Assembly: GCF_030867095.1 (NCBI RefSeq)
Contig: NC_081824.1
Span: 114,460,162-114,524,161 of the forward strand
Reading direction: 5' to 3'
Length of the DNA stretch: 64,000 nt
Source of the DNA: Alligator mississippiensis
Taxonomy: Eukaryota; Chordata; Crocodylia; Alligatoridae
Shown here piece by piece: positions 9,372-22,960 of this stretch (positions are counted from its first letter, which is position 1; each line of letters opens with the position of its first letter). A program made the position numbers and the translations under genes. Under the pieces are notes generated by a model. That model saw only the letters and a list, made by a program, of their open reading frames with translations. It ran no database searches and was not told where the DNA came from.

Positions 9372-12300
9372 TCAAGCCATTCACATTCTCTGGGTCCATA
9401 TAGGAAAATGATCTGTTGCTAACAATGGTTGTTTGCAGTGGCTCACCCTGAACCAGGTCTACAAATGTTTAATTGCTAAGGCATAATGAACAAAGTGGCT
9501 TGCAGCACCACAAACTGTTGAAAAACCCTCTGAGAGGCGATGCTGACAAATGTTTCATTCTGCTTATATTAGTAGTCAATGAGAGACTTGGAAATCACAT
9601 TTCCATCTGGAGTTATATTACTATGATTATAAATAACAGCCTCTCCAAAATCCTGTTTTTTTTTCCAGGGGAAAAGTCCTGGGGTTTTTTCAGTTCACTT
9701 TGTATGTTTGACAGCACTCAGGATATGTATACTACTCTATAATGTATACACCACCCATTTATACTGCTTTCCCTCTAAGAAGTCAGTTGGTTAGTTCGTT
9801 TTCCTTGTAGTAATTGCTGTGTGATTTAACAACAGTGAATATGGAAAAAATATATTAAAAGTGGGAAAGGGTGATAGAAAAAAAACCCAGACGAAATTGC
9901 AAGAGATCATCAGAAAGGCGGGTACAGTACCAGAAACTTAGCTTTGAAGTTGAACAGATTGAAATGCTATTTCCCTTTTCCACCAGTTCAGCATGGCTAA
10001 GCAGAGTTGTTAAGGATTTGCCAGCTTCCTATTTCAGAGGTGCTTATTATGTTCTTATTTTCTTATCTATACCATACGAAAGAGGACCAGACTCCATGGC
10101 AGGGAAGAAGAAAAGAGCCAAAAATTAGTCTAATAAGAAAGACTAACACTTGGGGACTGGGAAGTAACTGTCTGCGGATGATAATGGGAACCGAGCGAGA
10201 TAAGGATGAAGAAGGATAAGCAGGGACTGCAAAGCAGAGTGACACACAGCCATGAGAGAAAGCACTGCAGAGGAACAGAGCCCTCTTACAAGGAGAGGGA
10301 AAGAGAGACACCGTGGTTAGGGGGCTGGACTTTTGGGAGCTGGGCAGTGAGAAGCCCAGGGGTGGGTTACCTGGGAAGGTTTCATTTGACCTACTAGACT
10401 GGCTAGTTTTACTGTCGGCTGTAGGACTGCCTGATCCAAGGCTGTATGAGTTAGAGACAGTATGCCCCTTTTTTCCTCTGCATGCTGAGACAGGGTGTAT
10501 TGTGTTAAGGCGGGAATCAGATTTTCAGTTTGTTTTTTCACTGCAGGACTGGAAAGGCACTAGCAAGGGGAGTTTTAGAGGTCCCAGTAGTGCCAGAGAG
10601 GCATGGAGAGGCTTGTGCCTGCTGTGGCAGACCCAAGTTGCAGAAATAGCCAGAGGAGGCAGGAACCAGAACCAGGGCTCCCTCGCCTAAGAGTATTGGA
10701 GACAGGGCTGGGGCCTAGTGCCTGAGAGGGGCAAAATTTGAAGATATAAGGGACTGAAGAAGCAAGAAATTGGACATGGAGCCAAGAGCCCATTGAAATG
10801 ACTACTTATTGACACCTGCAATGCATGGGTATGGCTGCAGGGGAGGTTGGAGGCCTTAAATACAGTCTTTAAGGCATTGAGTGCTAAGATAAGAAAAGAG
10901 TGGTAGGACCTAGATCAGTGAGACCCCTGGAGTCCTAGGTGGCCTCCCAGAAAATTTTTAGAGACAGCAAAGTTGTGGCAGGTGAGTGAGGGAGAAGGAG
11001 GCTCAGGGACTAGGTAGGCAGAAGAGGAGGGTGCTAATACAATGCCCAACCCCATCCTGCTATACATACATATACTATCTATTCCATGATGATGATAACT
11101 TCCATATGTGGCTGCTGTGTTGTGAAGCTAAAATGATTACTATATAAAAGGAACTTTTGGAATGAAGGCACTTGAGAAATTCAAAATGTTTTTATTATTT
11201 GGCTATGGTGATAAGCAGTAATATTTAAATATTGATTTCACATATCTTTTAAAACTTACGTATGCAATTAGAACTCCATATAATAGGTTACATACATTTA
11301 CAGTAGAGCCTTACCTTCACCGCAGGCATAAGGGTACTGTTATGTTACACTTAGATCATAGTAAAGGATGTGAGTGTCTGCGCATTAAATTGGAGAAATT
11401 ATGAAAAGTGCCCTCTGAGCATTATGCCACTTTGCAGTAATGACAGTCTGATAAGGCGAGCAATTTGGGTCCTCTAGCATCCCAGAATGCACTGCTCTTG
11501 GCTCTTTCCCCTCACTCCTGCTCCAACCCTCCTGAGCGCTACTACCTAGGATGTGACACTGCCTGGAGGAAGGTGGGGGCTCTGCCAGTGCTGGGAGTCA
11601 GGGGTTGTGGCAGTGGGAGCATGGAGCCACAGAGCCCTGTGCTGTCCCCTGCTGGCCTGATCCCAGCCCTCTCCCTCCTCCCTCGCATCTTCCCTGGACA
11701 GGGCTGCACCTTTTAGCTGGAGCCAGGCAAAGCTGTGGAAAAAATTAATCAACCATGGTTACTCAAGGTTAATTGAAATGTTTCCCACAATGCCTGGCTT
11801 TGTTTCTCCCAAGTACCACTGGATCCCCCTGGCCAAATGACTTGATTGGAGCTATGGCTTCCCGCATTTCCCCCATTCCTGTCCTGGGGTTAGGAGAGGG
11901 CTGTGCCTGGAGAGGCTGGGAGCTGGAGTGCAACCTTCTCTGGGGAAATCTGGGGAGGGCTGAGTATCACCCATCTCCAGTGTTTTGATACAGGAGAAAA
12001 ATGCCCATTAAAAAATTAATTAATTCTTTACTTCCATTTTAGTCCTACTTCATTCTTGCAAGTCACAGATTAGTTTTCAGTAGGATTGAGGAATTAATTT
12101 TTTTCCCATCCTCTGAAAATTTTTGAGATATTGGAAGACAAAGTCAGACCTGAACAAATGCTGTGAACTGGAAATAATACAAAAAAATCTATTTGGGTAC
12201 ATCACATTATTTACATTTTGAATTTGTTATTTTTACTTTTTATATAACTTAAATTTTGACACAAAATATTATTTTGAAAAATAAATTCTTGTATTGACTG

Positions 12301-12722
12301 TCAAAGTTTTCTTTTTTTTTTTCCTTGAAAAAGTTATTAAAACCAACCATGTCCCATGAATTTTTAGTAAGAAATATTGTCATATTGCTAACCAATTTAA
12401 AGCCTGACTCATTAAAACCAGGTAAAATAGGAACATGTAAGATTAAAAGAATCTCTTGTCTCAAAAACTTCCTTACCATAAAAATCAATGAGAAATATTA
12501 ATTTCTCATGTAATTCTGTTTTTCTTTTTCCACATTTGATTCTACTTCATATTATTTTAAGGCGGTTTCATGGGGTTTTTTTTCATTATTATTTTCTATA
12601 TTTAGCAAAAGCAATACACCAATGTGTTCTTCCATTAAACTATTCTTATAGTTCCCTGAACTGAAATTAAGCCCAGTGAATGAGAGCATGGAGAGACTTG
12701 GTGACCACTTTTGGGGTGGGTG

Positions 12723-13661
12723 GTTGTAGCCGTGTTGGTCTAAGGACATAGGCAGACAAGGTTATTTGGGTAGATGTGAGATATTTTATTAGGCCAATTA
12801 AATAGTTGGAAAAAGTGTTCCTTGCTAGCTTTTTGGCATAAATGCCCTTCTTCAGGCATAGGGAGAGTCTGTTGGTGTTTGTGTGCTTTCCTGGGTAAGC
12901 CAAAATGCAAAATGCAGGTCTGTGAAAATGCAGATGTATGGCAGTGAGGGTCAAAGGGAATGGGAGACTATAGGTGTGAAAAGGTAGTTGGGGGGCAGAT
13001 GGAGAAGGTGATAAAATGTGGCTGGTAAAATGCGGACAGGTTACCTGGGGTTATCAGATGACAGTCAGGTTATAATATGCCATAAATTCAATGTCTATAT
13101 TTAGTCCATGATTTTTTGTATCCAGTAGACTGATGAAGTGAAGTTCATAGGCTTGTCTATGAAAGGCATTTTGTAAGTTCCCTTTGAGGATTAGAATTGA
13201 GAGATTGGAGAGAGAGTGGTTATCTTGTGAGAAGTGTGCACCTACAGGTAATTGGGTATTCTTGCCTTTGATAGATTTTTAGTGTGTGTTCATTCTGGTG
13301 CTCAGTTGTTGTTTGGTTTCTCCTACATATCTTCAGTGGTGAAGTTGTGGAAAGGAGCTTTTTGGTAGGTGGAAGAAAGACTGAATTCCTATTTGATTAC
13401 CTTGCTGGGGGCGGGGCCTGTCTCTCACCCATTGACTCCTCAATCTACATCTTCACTGACTGCCTATCTTTTATGCATACCAGACCAGCTTCTGGCTTCT
13501 TTACTTTTCATTCCATCTAGGAAGAGCACACACCAACTGCAGATGCTTCCTTAGCCTGACGAAGCGTTTTTGAACCCAAAAGCTTGCTTAATAATTGTTT
13601 TCCAACTATTTAAGTTGGTCTAATAAAAGATATCAGATTCACCCAAAGAACCTTGTCTGCC
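12723..13661. mobile_element. Foldback element, copy 2
   Basis: Starts GTTGTAGCCGTGTTGGTC and ends in the inverse of the TTTGGGT...GACAAGG arm, as in copy 1. Its central 13250-13400 differs from copy 1 and is unpaired, so this copy may keep more of the original internal region. Contains no recognisable protein. Confidence 0.68.
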
Positions 13662-14051
13662 TTATACAACCGCGTGCATGTATGTGTAAAAATGCCCCAG
13701 GATTCTGGTGTGGCTGTCTAGTGCCTGCTCCCCTCAGGATTCCTGGTTGCTCCTCTGTCTGCTTTTCCTGCCACACCTTGTTGGTACTGTCTCACTGGAG
13801 AACAGGAGGGTGTCCAGTCTCTTGGATGGTCGCTGTCTTGCCGCCAGTTAGTACACTGGCAACATGGGAACTTAGAGGTCTGTTTCATAGCTTCAGACTC
13901 CCCTCGAACTATGACCATGTCTCGCAGGTGCTGCCAATTAATGTCCCGTGAGGCCCTAGGTCCATAGTCTCCATCTCAATCTGTTAATCAGTCAGCCTAG
14001 CTGGTGGGCCTACGGTTGCAGCCCTATATCCAGCCATGCCTTTGAGGCCAG

Positions 14052-14939
14052 GGACAGACATTCAAAAAGCCTGAGCCTGAATTGATTCAATCTTTGCAGG
14101 TTAGTCTAACCTGGCTAGGCTGAATCACTTTGTAACTGCACAGACATCCCAGAAATGCAGGCACATGCCTGCAGTGGCTCAGGCTAGAGCTGACAGGGGC
14201 CGCTAGAGCAGCCCTCCCTTTCCTACCAGAAGGCTGAGCTGATGGGAGAGTGGCCAGGCCCTGGCAGGATTAGGGTAGGGTTTCCTCCCCATCCTTGATA
14301 AAAAAGCATTTATCAACTCTGTTATCAGCATTTATCAACCTATCAGAAAACAAACTCTCATTAGCTGAAACTCCTCTTAAACAAAGAAGGAATTGAGGGA
14401 CATTACCAGCTGATCTTTGATTACCTCCAGAAAGCCCTAAGCTGACCCTGCTGTCTGCTACAGCATGGACTGTAGCCATTATGTGGTCTGCTGGTTAATA
14501 CTGAGGTATCTGTGTAAGGCAGAGGGGATGGGGATCCCTGCTTAGCAGGGAATGGGGACTGGAGGGGGAAAGCAGGGGAAAACCAGAAGGAAACCAGGCA
14601 GATGTTGCTGTGCCTGCAACTCTCTGCCAGAGCTGCACTCAGGGAGCAGAGGGGAGGGGCTAGTCCTGCTGTGGAGCAGAGAGCTCCACCCAGCCCAGAG
14701 AGCATGCTGGGATGCTGGGGGAGTCTGATTTATCTTAAATCAGCAAGGGCCCCCATTGCATAAATCAGTTTGACCCAAATCAGTTAAGTCTGATACTACA
14801 TTTGACATGGTTTGTTTCAAACCAGCTTCAGCTGTTTTCAGACTGGTTTATGTGTACTGAACATCTGTACTGTCACAGGTTTAAATCAGTTTCTGATCAC
14901 TTAAACTGGTTTATGTGTAATGTCTGTCCTTAGTCTAAC
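14052..14939. mobile_element. TIR DNA element (GGACAGACAT family), complete
   Basis: 888 bp bounded by GGACAGACAT and its exact inverse ATGTCTGTCC. Subterminal repeats AAGTCTGATACTAC and GGTTTATGTGTA are shared with the copy at 43726-44655. No transposase ORF; non-autonomous. Confidence 0.65.
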
Positions 14940-14989
14940 AGTCCCTGGGCCCTGGATTCTCAGTCTGTAAAGGAGCTTCCATCAGCTTC

Positions 14990-15510
14990 AGACTCTTGCG
15001 GCTCAACTGGCTGTTTTGGCTTGATTAAGAGAGTAGGCTTCTTCTGCTTCCACTCAGGTGTGTTTTCCAGGGTTTGCCAGCACCCCAGTTTCTGAGCACG
15101 CCAAATAGGGACCTCCTCTTCCCCTTAGTCCCATGCCTAGTCCTCCAGATTTAATTCCAATGAAAAGTGTATGCCCTCCAGCTATAACATAAATTTCTAG
15201 TCTACCAGCTTCCTACCATGCCTCTTCTTGCCTGAAGTCCTAATCTGTCTGTTGGCAAAGCTTCAGCTTTGTCTGGGTCTTCGAGCCTGCCCACAGCCAG
15301 GCTTTCCTAAGCAGCAGTCCCATAGCAGTGCTCCTTCCCCTTCAGCTTCCCATGTCAGACTGAGTGCTCCAACTCAGGCCCTGGTTTATATCTCACCCCA
15401 GCCCTGCCCCCTTCTATTCACGTGACTGACTAGCCCTGGCCCTGCTCGTTTTCCTGGCAACTCACACCTGTGACTAGCAGAGACCTTATTGTCCATAGCA
15501 TGGTTTTGCC
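14990..15510 (+). repeat. Possible old LTR-like segment
   Basis: Pyrimidine-rich block with GGTTTATAT and a CACGTGACTG stretch, resembling 28850-29240 in content and order (…TTTATAT…CCCTGCC…CTTCT…, then AGCAGA…ACCTT). The similarity is patchy and no ends or duplication are visible. Confidence 0.3.
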
Positions 15511-15634
15511 CTGTTGTTCTTCTGCAGAGTATGGCGGCTTGCAGATATTAAAACCCACCCCCAAAAACATGCTTTACTGTGAAGAAGCTGTGTGTTACTT
15601 CAGCCTGGCTCTGAAGCATCTGTAAATATTGGAT

Positions 15635-15718
15635 GCTTCAGTGGGGCTTTTTGGCATTTTTGGCTAAAGATGATTCAGTCATTTATTAGATAAAAACACC
15701 AAAAAAGCCCCACTGAAG
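15635..15718. repeat. Hairpin / MITE remnant
   Basis: CTTCAGTGGGGCTTTTTGG at the left is matched in inverse by CCAAAAAAGCCCCACTGAAG at the right, around a 30-odd-base loop. Confidence 0.6.
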
Positions 15719-17156
15719 TGCCTGATCTGTATAGATGTTGGCTGAGCTGGGTTCAAGTAATGCACTGACTCTTCTGGGCATGTGCAGGGCTCAGTGCAGG
15801 AATGCACCGAGTTTAAAGCGCTTTTTTATTTTTACATCTGCAGGCACCTTGAATGGTTCTGCCCTAGGTTCTCTGGCTCTAGGTTCCCTGTATATACTTC
15901 TTACCCTAGTGTAAGAGGGAAGTCCTGCCCCTGTTACAGGTCCCCAATATTTTTGGTATCATTATTCTGGAAAATTGTGGAAATCATTAGTTTAATGTAG
16001 TATTACAAAGCCTGAGGATATTATTTTTTTTTTCTTTCCCCTTCTTCAGCTTGGGAAGTTTTGGGAGTAGCAGCCATGGGGGGAATGCACCTGGGAGGTA
16101 ACTGGTTTAGTAGAACAACAAGCTATGCAACAAGCAGGGCTTCTAGTAAAGGATTCTGGCCTTTCCCAGAGCCATTCCGCTGGTGTGCATCTTTGGCTGA
16201 ATTTCTTTTGTTCTTTGGGGAACCAGCACTAGTCTCTAAGTTCAGTGATCACATGAAAATCCTAGCCCAGCTCATGACTTTTTCCAATCCTAATATGCTT
16301 TATGTTGAAGTCTTTCCTGCCCAAGTGCAGGGATGACTGGACCCAATTATCTGTAAGACCCCTTCTAGCCCCTAGCAACTATGAAATATTATCTGTTCTT
16401 TTTGGGTGTTTGGGTTCAAAGACAGTCAGCGATTGCTGTTTAATTTGCAGTATATACAAGTCCAATATCAACATGTGGGCACTTATTTCGCAATACTTAT
16501 TTCACAAAAATATTTTCGTCTTAGATTTTGCAACATTAAAACTCTCTTGTTCTAATAACAATTTCTTGTTTGTATTTTAAATATATGTGTGTTTATTGTT
16601 AAAAAAAAGATAGTGATTTTAGACTGAATAGGTGTTTAGTTAAAATTCTATTATTATTATAATTTCCCCCTACACTTACAGTAAAATTGTGTGCACGCCT
16701 ATTTTTCAAAGCAAGGGAATCTTTATCTGTACAAATTTTAGGAATACAGTCACTCTAAATTTTATTTTTCTGGTTGCAAATAGAGCTTAGTTCATGACAA
16801 AACAACATTCATGAATGTTAGTGCAAATAAAAAATGTAAAATATATTGGTATTCCTAATCTGTTTTCTTACTCATTGAACAGTAATATGAGAAAAAATGT
16901 ATGTCAGATTTTGTCACAAATGCATATGTAAATACATACATGCATAAAAGTTTGTGCTAGATTTTTAGCCACCATCTCGGAAGCTCTTTTTTGGAGGTAA
17001 AAGTAATCTAATTAGGAAGTAAAAGCAAGATGATGTAAGGTGAACAGTCACAAAGAGTGCCAGATAAAAACTTGAAGTAACAGTGAATAGTTGCTAAGCA
17101 TCCCAGAGGGGGACTGAGGCACTGGGGGATGTGTTCTTGTACAACGTTTGTTTAGA

Positions 17157-17661
17157 CTGGGGTGCCCAACACCTGGTTTATGTGCCATATCCAGTCCCTG
17201 ATACCATGTCATCTGTCCCACTGGGCTCCCCATGGGATCTGCTCCTGGCACATGAGGCTGGGTGGAGGTGGTTCAGAGCCCGGGGGGTCCAATCCTGCAA
17301 TGCAGATCTGGGCAGGGGTGGCATGAGGTCCCAGGGCCCGATTTTGACACATAGGGCCTGGTGGGAGCAGTATGGAGCCCCAGGGCCTGATCTTGGCATG
17401 TGGGGCCGAGTGGGGGTAATCTCAGCATGTGGGGCTGAGTAAAGTCAGCAGGGGCCCCAGGGCATGATCTTGGCATACAGGGCTGGCAGGGGTGGCATAA
17501 GACCCTAGGGTCTGACCCCAGCATGTAGAAGCCAGCTGAGGTTGCACAGGGTCTGCTCTGAGCATGTAGGCCAAATCTTGCCATGCGGGATCTGATCTGC
17601 CCCATGTACTGGCTCTGTTTCACTTACCTGACTTGTGGGGCCAAAAGGTTGAGTGCCACTG
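17157..17661. mobile_element. hAT-like element with GC-rich subrepeats
   Basis: Ends resemble hAT termini (GGGGTGCCCAACACC left; inverse of CAGTGGCACTCAACC right). GTTTAGA stands on both sides (from 17150 and from 17662), consistent with a 7-8 bp target duplication. The interior repeats GGCATGTGGGGC-like and GGGGTGGCAT units. Confidence 0.6.
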
Positions 17662-18012
17662 GTTTAGATAACCATGAAAGGCTTTGTATATGCTTATGCT
17701 TTGTATATGCTGGAATTTGTCATGGACAACCATGACAGCTGCGGGCCCGAGGGACCCCGTCATGTCATGGCTGTCATGGTTACTATCTACAGAGCTACAA
17801 TGGTGTTGGAAACATAGGGGAAAATATAGACAAGAATTTTGGGTAGAGCATTGTTTCACCAGATAAAATTCTGTGTAAATCAAATAACTCTCAGAGGAAG
17901 AGATGTGTATGTGTGTTATCAGTTAAACAGATCAGCATTGCTTGCTTCCAAATATGGTGTATAACAATATATGGGTAAATGACCTTTTTTCTCATTCATT
18001 TTCTTATTTTAA

Positions 18013-18118
18013 GGCTGGCAGGGAGCTTCAGAGGTCATGTGGTCCAATCTTCTCCCAGAGGCAGAATCATCCCTATCCAACCTATCCTATGTAAATCCAT
18101 TGTCTAACCTCTAAGTAA
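18013..18118 (-). mobile_element. CR1 LINE fragment (3' end), old
   Basis: Typical CR1 3' sequence in inverse orientation (GAGCTTCAGAGGTCATGTGG). Probably continuous with 19046-19862 before a hAT insertion separated them. Confidence 0.6.
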
Positions 18119-18159
18119 AATTACTCAGTCAACTTTGACACAACCACGAGGCATAACAC

Positions 18160-19037
18160 TAGGGGTGCACTAATAGAGATTTTTGGGGCTGATATTGATA
18201 GCTGATTTTTAAGGAGGCATATCAGCTGATACCAAATCAATTTCCAATACAGCTGCATGCAGCTAGTAAGTCTGTTGTGGTGGAAGGGGAGGAGGGAAGG
18301 AAGGGGGATGCGGGGGCAGATTGAGGCCCCCGTGGTGAGGGAGGGAGTGGGGCTGGGGCTGTGGTAGGCATTGCCCAGCTGGGGCAGGGCAGGGTGTGGG
18401 ACAGAGCCATGGCTTATCCGGGAGGCGGCTCTCGCTGATGTGTGCACCCTGGGAGGGCACGGGGGGGGCGGGGCATGTGCCCCAGATCTGCATGGGGTGC
18501 GGGTAGGGAGGGCTGCAGCTGCTGGCTGTCACTGGCGCCAGGGCAGTGCCAGGCAGGTGGTGGTGGCGGCACTTGCAGGGGGTTATGGTGGAGAGCTGCA
18601 GCCACCTCAAAATTTGTCACAACCACCCCATAGCCCCCCTCCCAGTGCTGCTGATGCCCAACAGATCCAGGTGCACCCTCCCTCCATGCCCTCCTGGATG
18701 AGTGGCAGGAGCTGCTCCCCCTCTCTTCCCAAACCCCCTGGATGAGTCGGAGCTCTGTCCCATGCCTGCCCCCCGCCCTGCCCCAGCTGAGCAGCACCTG
18801 CCCCAGCCCCATACCCTCCTCACCGTGGGGGCCTTCACCTGCTCCCCCTCATGCCCTTCCCCTTCCACCACAACAGACTTACCAGCTGCATGCAGCTTTC
18901 CATGCTGCCAGGCTGTATACATGCATGAGCCATTAATCAGCCAAATTATCACCCACTTCAGGCCAATTTCCGATATAGACAATTTTTTTTATATTGGTGC
19001 CAATCCGATATTGGAGTGATGTATCAGTGCACCTCTA
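18160..19037. mobile_element. Foldback hAT element nested in old CR1
   Basis: TIRs TAGGGGTGCAC and GTGCACCTCTA; flanking octamers CATAACAC and TGTAACAC agree at 6 of 8, both mismatches being transitions. The two halves are inverted copies over most of their length (e.g. CAGCTGCATGCAGCT near both inner positions, then CCACCACAACAGA), so the whole 878 bp could fold back. GC-rich ORFs inside are by-products. Confidence 0.7.
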
Positions 19038-19045
19038 TGTAACAC

Positions 19046-19862
19046 CCTAATCTTCCACAAGTAAGGCAGAGAGACAACAGTGGCCAATGTTCTACTGCTG
19101 TGAGGTTTGTTAAAATATGCTTGAGAATTCAAGGATACCAGCCTGACCAATGGGTAAAATTTCTTCTTGACCCCAAGTCTGGTCAAGAAGATCAGTCTGA
19201 CTATGAGCAGCGGGGCAAAACCATCTAACCGAGAAGCTCTGGGTTTTCAGCAAGAGCACTGACACACCCCAGACAAAATCCACAGCCTTGGCTGCAGCCA
19301 ACACCAGTGCTTTCAGGGGAAAAAAACAAAACATGTAGTAAGAAGAAGAGGAACAAATTCTTTCCCCACCCCATGTGGCAAAAAGCAAAGCTCAGACGCT
19401 TAGGAAATACACACAGTAGATCATAAGCATACCTATGCCTAGTCATCCCTGATCAATGCTTGGTCAACTTCTTCTTGAACATCTCCAGTGGTGGAGATTC
19501 TACAACTTCCATAGGCAGTCTATTACACTTCCTCCCTGTTGTAACAGTAAAGAAGTTTTTCCTGATATCCAGTCTAAAGCTACTTTACTTCAACCTCAAA
19601 CCAGTGGTCTGTGTCCTGCTCTTTGCAGCAAGAGAGAAAACGTATTTTCTCTCTTCTTTATGGCAAACCTTCAGATATGAGGACTGTTGTCCCGTCTCCT
19701 CTTAAGGGTCTTTCCACAAGCTGAACATGCCCATTTCCTTTGGCCTTTCCTTGCATGACTAATTTTCCATGCTATTTATTATTTTTGTTGCCTACCTCTG
19801 GACCCTCTCTAACTTAACCATGTTCTTTTTAAAATGTGAAGCCCAAAGCTACACATAATAAA
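19046..19862 (-). pseudogene. CR1 LINE 3' fragment, old
   Basis: From about 19440 the inverse strand reads like the CR1 reverse-transcriptase C-terminal region and 3' UTR (compare 23800-24250: GTAAAGAAGTTTTTCCTGAT, CCTCTGGACCCTCTC). Many indels and stops; no function. Confidence 0.6.
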
Positions 19863-20264
19863 CGCACATCTAACATATCACTTTTCTTTTGTGCATAAGA
19901 AAATGTGCAAAGGTATTTAGGTATTTACATTTCATTTTGTTGAAGGGAAATATGGTAGCAAATTTTTGAAATATCTAATATGTAAGATTCTTTTATTGAT
20001 GTTCAGTATAATATATATAATCAAATGGTCATTCTGGCTGAAAAGCAGTGTTCAAGTGTTGCAAAGCAGTGATAAGGCTACAGAGATTCTGCCTTTGGAG
20101 CACAATCCTTTTACTGCTTCATCCAGGGTTAAATATGGAGTGATTTTACTCCTTTTGTATTATTCCCAGTTTGTCCATATAAAACAATTAGAACAGAATA
20201 GCTGTTGCCCTTTTGAAATGTTCCTCTTTTAAAATGGCTCCAAATGTACATATGTCCACACCTT

Positions 20265-20975
20265 AAGTCAATAAATGATTAACATAGGACAAAGTCTACT
20301 TTATCTGCAGTGTACCTCCAATGACCAATGACTTAACAGCTTTACATCACAAGCAGGAAGATATTTGATCGTACTGTCCTTGGGCCACATTTGTGTCACA
20401 GCAACAAAGGTTATATTTAATTAAGACTTGGGACAAGGTCACAATCCTTCTTTTAGGTACCACCACTTAGGACAGTTTATATATTTTACATTAGGCAAGT
20501 ATTGGTTAAGAAAAAGAAACAAGCCTGAGGAAATCATGAGTTCTAGGTAATGCAGTATCTGTGGATGCTGTACAGAGGTAAGTTCCTGCTCTATGAATGA
20601 CTAAGAGATCAGGGACTTAGATGAACTTGAGGTTTCTCCTAGGTCTGAACTAGATTGCAGAGTAGCCTAGGCAGGACCTACCACTGAGCAAGTATAAAGG
20701 AGTAAGTTAGGACATCTAGATCTCTTTGCAGACTAAAATGGAGTTGCCTATTAAATCTGAATGCACAAATGGTTTTGACTGAGTGGGTTTGACCTGGATC
20801 ACTTTTTTGGCTTAATTACCTACATTCTGCCCTAAGCCTCATTTAGGTACGTATAAGAAAAAACTTGCATCTGGCTGTTGATTTCTTCTGCCAAGATGTT
20901 ACCTTGTTATGGGCAAGATCTTCAGCTTTGTTTTCCCTGGGAAGCAAAACTCTTGTGCCACAAAGTGGGATCTGT
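20265..20975. repeat. Dispersed repeat copy A (pair with 22672-22930)
   Basis: AATGATTAACATAGGACAAAG...CTGCAGTGTACCTCC...GACTTAACAGCTTTACATC recurs at 22672-22765 with few changes; both copies later share CTTGTGCCACAAAGTG-like sequence. Family unknown to me. Confidence 0.45.
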
Positions 20976-22671
20976 CCTTCTTGGGAGTCCATTGTTGCTG
21001 AAACATTAATTGAGTGGGTTAGAAGTTTAGCAGAAGGGGCAATCCTCAGGGCAACTTTCTTAGGCTCAAGGCACCCCTCTGAAAATGCCTCTTCTTAGCT
21101 TTCACTCATTTTCTGACTACAGAAAAATAAGAGCACAGAAAGACCACAGCAGGTCAGAATGTTTTTGGCACTATAGATTCCTATTTAGGTTTATCTCATT
21201 TTATCTTGTGAATCATGTGTAGGTGTTCACACAACCCATGGCACCCTTAAAAGGCTGTCATGCCACCATCACTGCCTTAGGGTCTCCCCTTTACTATACA
21301 CAAGGCTGACAACAGTTACATGGACAATATCATGCAGCCGCTTGGTTATTTTCACAGCAACCATAACTTGTATGCTTTAAGAGGCCTTGCTGGAATTGAA
21401 ATGAGAAGGGAATTCATTTTGTTGGTAACAAAATCTTGGTAAAGAGTAAGGGAAGACATGAGGGAGGGAGAAGGGATGGCAGAGAGTGAAATGATGTTTT
21501 AGTACATGGTAGGCCGAATTTGAGGAAAGGGTTTGGAAAAGGAGAGAGAAATTTATTTTAAAATGACTATAATTATGTTTTTAACAGGTTTCTTTACATT
21601 GGAATCAGAGAAAGGAATAATAGTGTAAAATAAAGGATAGAAAGGAAAGGTTGAGGTGATGGAAGAGAAGGCATGGTAGAGGTAGGAGAAGGTGAAGGAG
21701 AAAAGGTAGTGAGATACATGGTGAACAGGGAAAATGAAGTATGGCATCAAAATATGCATATAAAGGGGCAGGCAGTGGTGATGAATGTCCCTATGGATCA
21801 CTGAACAGGAGGTCCTATGGTACAGCATGGCTAAGATCATTCATATTCCAGCATGCCTTATCTGCCTATCTTCAGCCTTTGTCCTGCTTCAGTGAAATAA
21901 TAATACTGCCCCCCGCCCCCAACTCTAAATGATTTTGGTTTAGCCAGATAGGTCCTTAGGGAGACACATAAATGACCCTGATCCCTCAAATTGATACTGC
22001 TTCATCCTCTAACCAATTTAAAATAAGGAGCCTTCCAAATGTTTTCAGGATTGCAGCTTTTCAGACACTCATCCACCTATTCCTAACCACCATAATGTTT
22101 ACAGAGCATTGTTTTTTATTGCTTCCTCCCACGTAAGGAAGCAGTGATGGGACACAGATTCATCCCTAAGAGACAGTATCATTTTCTTCCAAAACAAACT
22201 CAGACAAAATGCTTTTCAAAAGAAAACAGGATATTTTCTTCTGTTTTTTATTTCTCATTTTCTTCGCATGTTGCGTATTGTGGAACTATAGTATTTCAAC
22301 TCAACAGTATCTACAAGTTATAGAGCAGAGCCTTCTGCATACATATATGCTAAGCTCTGACTCTTGAAATGTATTTATTTTCTGATTTTGTGTTAGATTC
22401 TTGTAGATGCTTCTCTGGAAAAATTTGCCCCTCAGGAGCAATTAGGGTTAGTTTGACATTCTCCAATGAACCGATTTTCTGTTTATACAGAGGTTGAAAA
22501 TGGGATACACAGTAGTAGTGTTGTAACAGTGAATTTATCAGGATAATTTCTACACTGTAGACAACAATGTAGTCCAACAATGTAGTGTAGTGATATCTGG
22601 GTTAACTTTAAGTGAACTGACTTGGGTACCAGAAGACATTCTACGTACAGAAACATGGCCTAATTTGCTAA

Positions 22672-22930
22672 GTTAAATGATTAACACAGGGCAAAGTCTC
22701 CTTTCTCTGCAGTGTACCTCCGATGACTGATGACTTAATAGCTTTACATCACAACCGGGAAGGATAGTAGGATAGTAGGATAAATTAACCCAAACTGTAC
22801 TCTGGGCTGATACAACTTGATGGCTTTTAAATCTGTCTGTTGGTCCTTTTCTGAAAGATTTTACCATTTTAAGGCCCAGTTTCTCAGTTTTGTTCCACCT
22901 GCTAAGCAGATCTCTGGTGCCACAAAGTGA
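22672..22930. repeat. Dispersed repeat copy B
   Basis: Second copy of the repeat at 20265-20975; followed at once by a TIR element. Confidence 0.45.
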
Positions 22931-22960
22931 AGCCCTAATTTAAAGCTAGCTCTGGGCTAG

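Noticed and set aside
18371-18982. Several GC-rich ORFs over 100 codons on both strands
   Set aside because: They lie in the inverted arms of a foldback hAT element and are low complexity.
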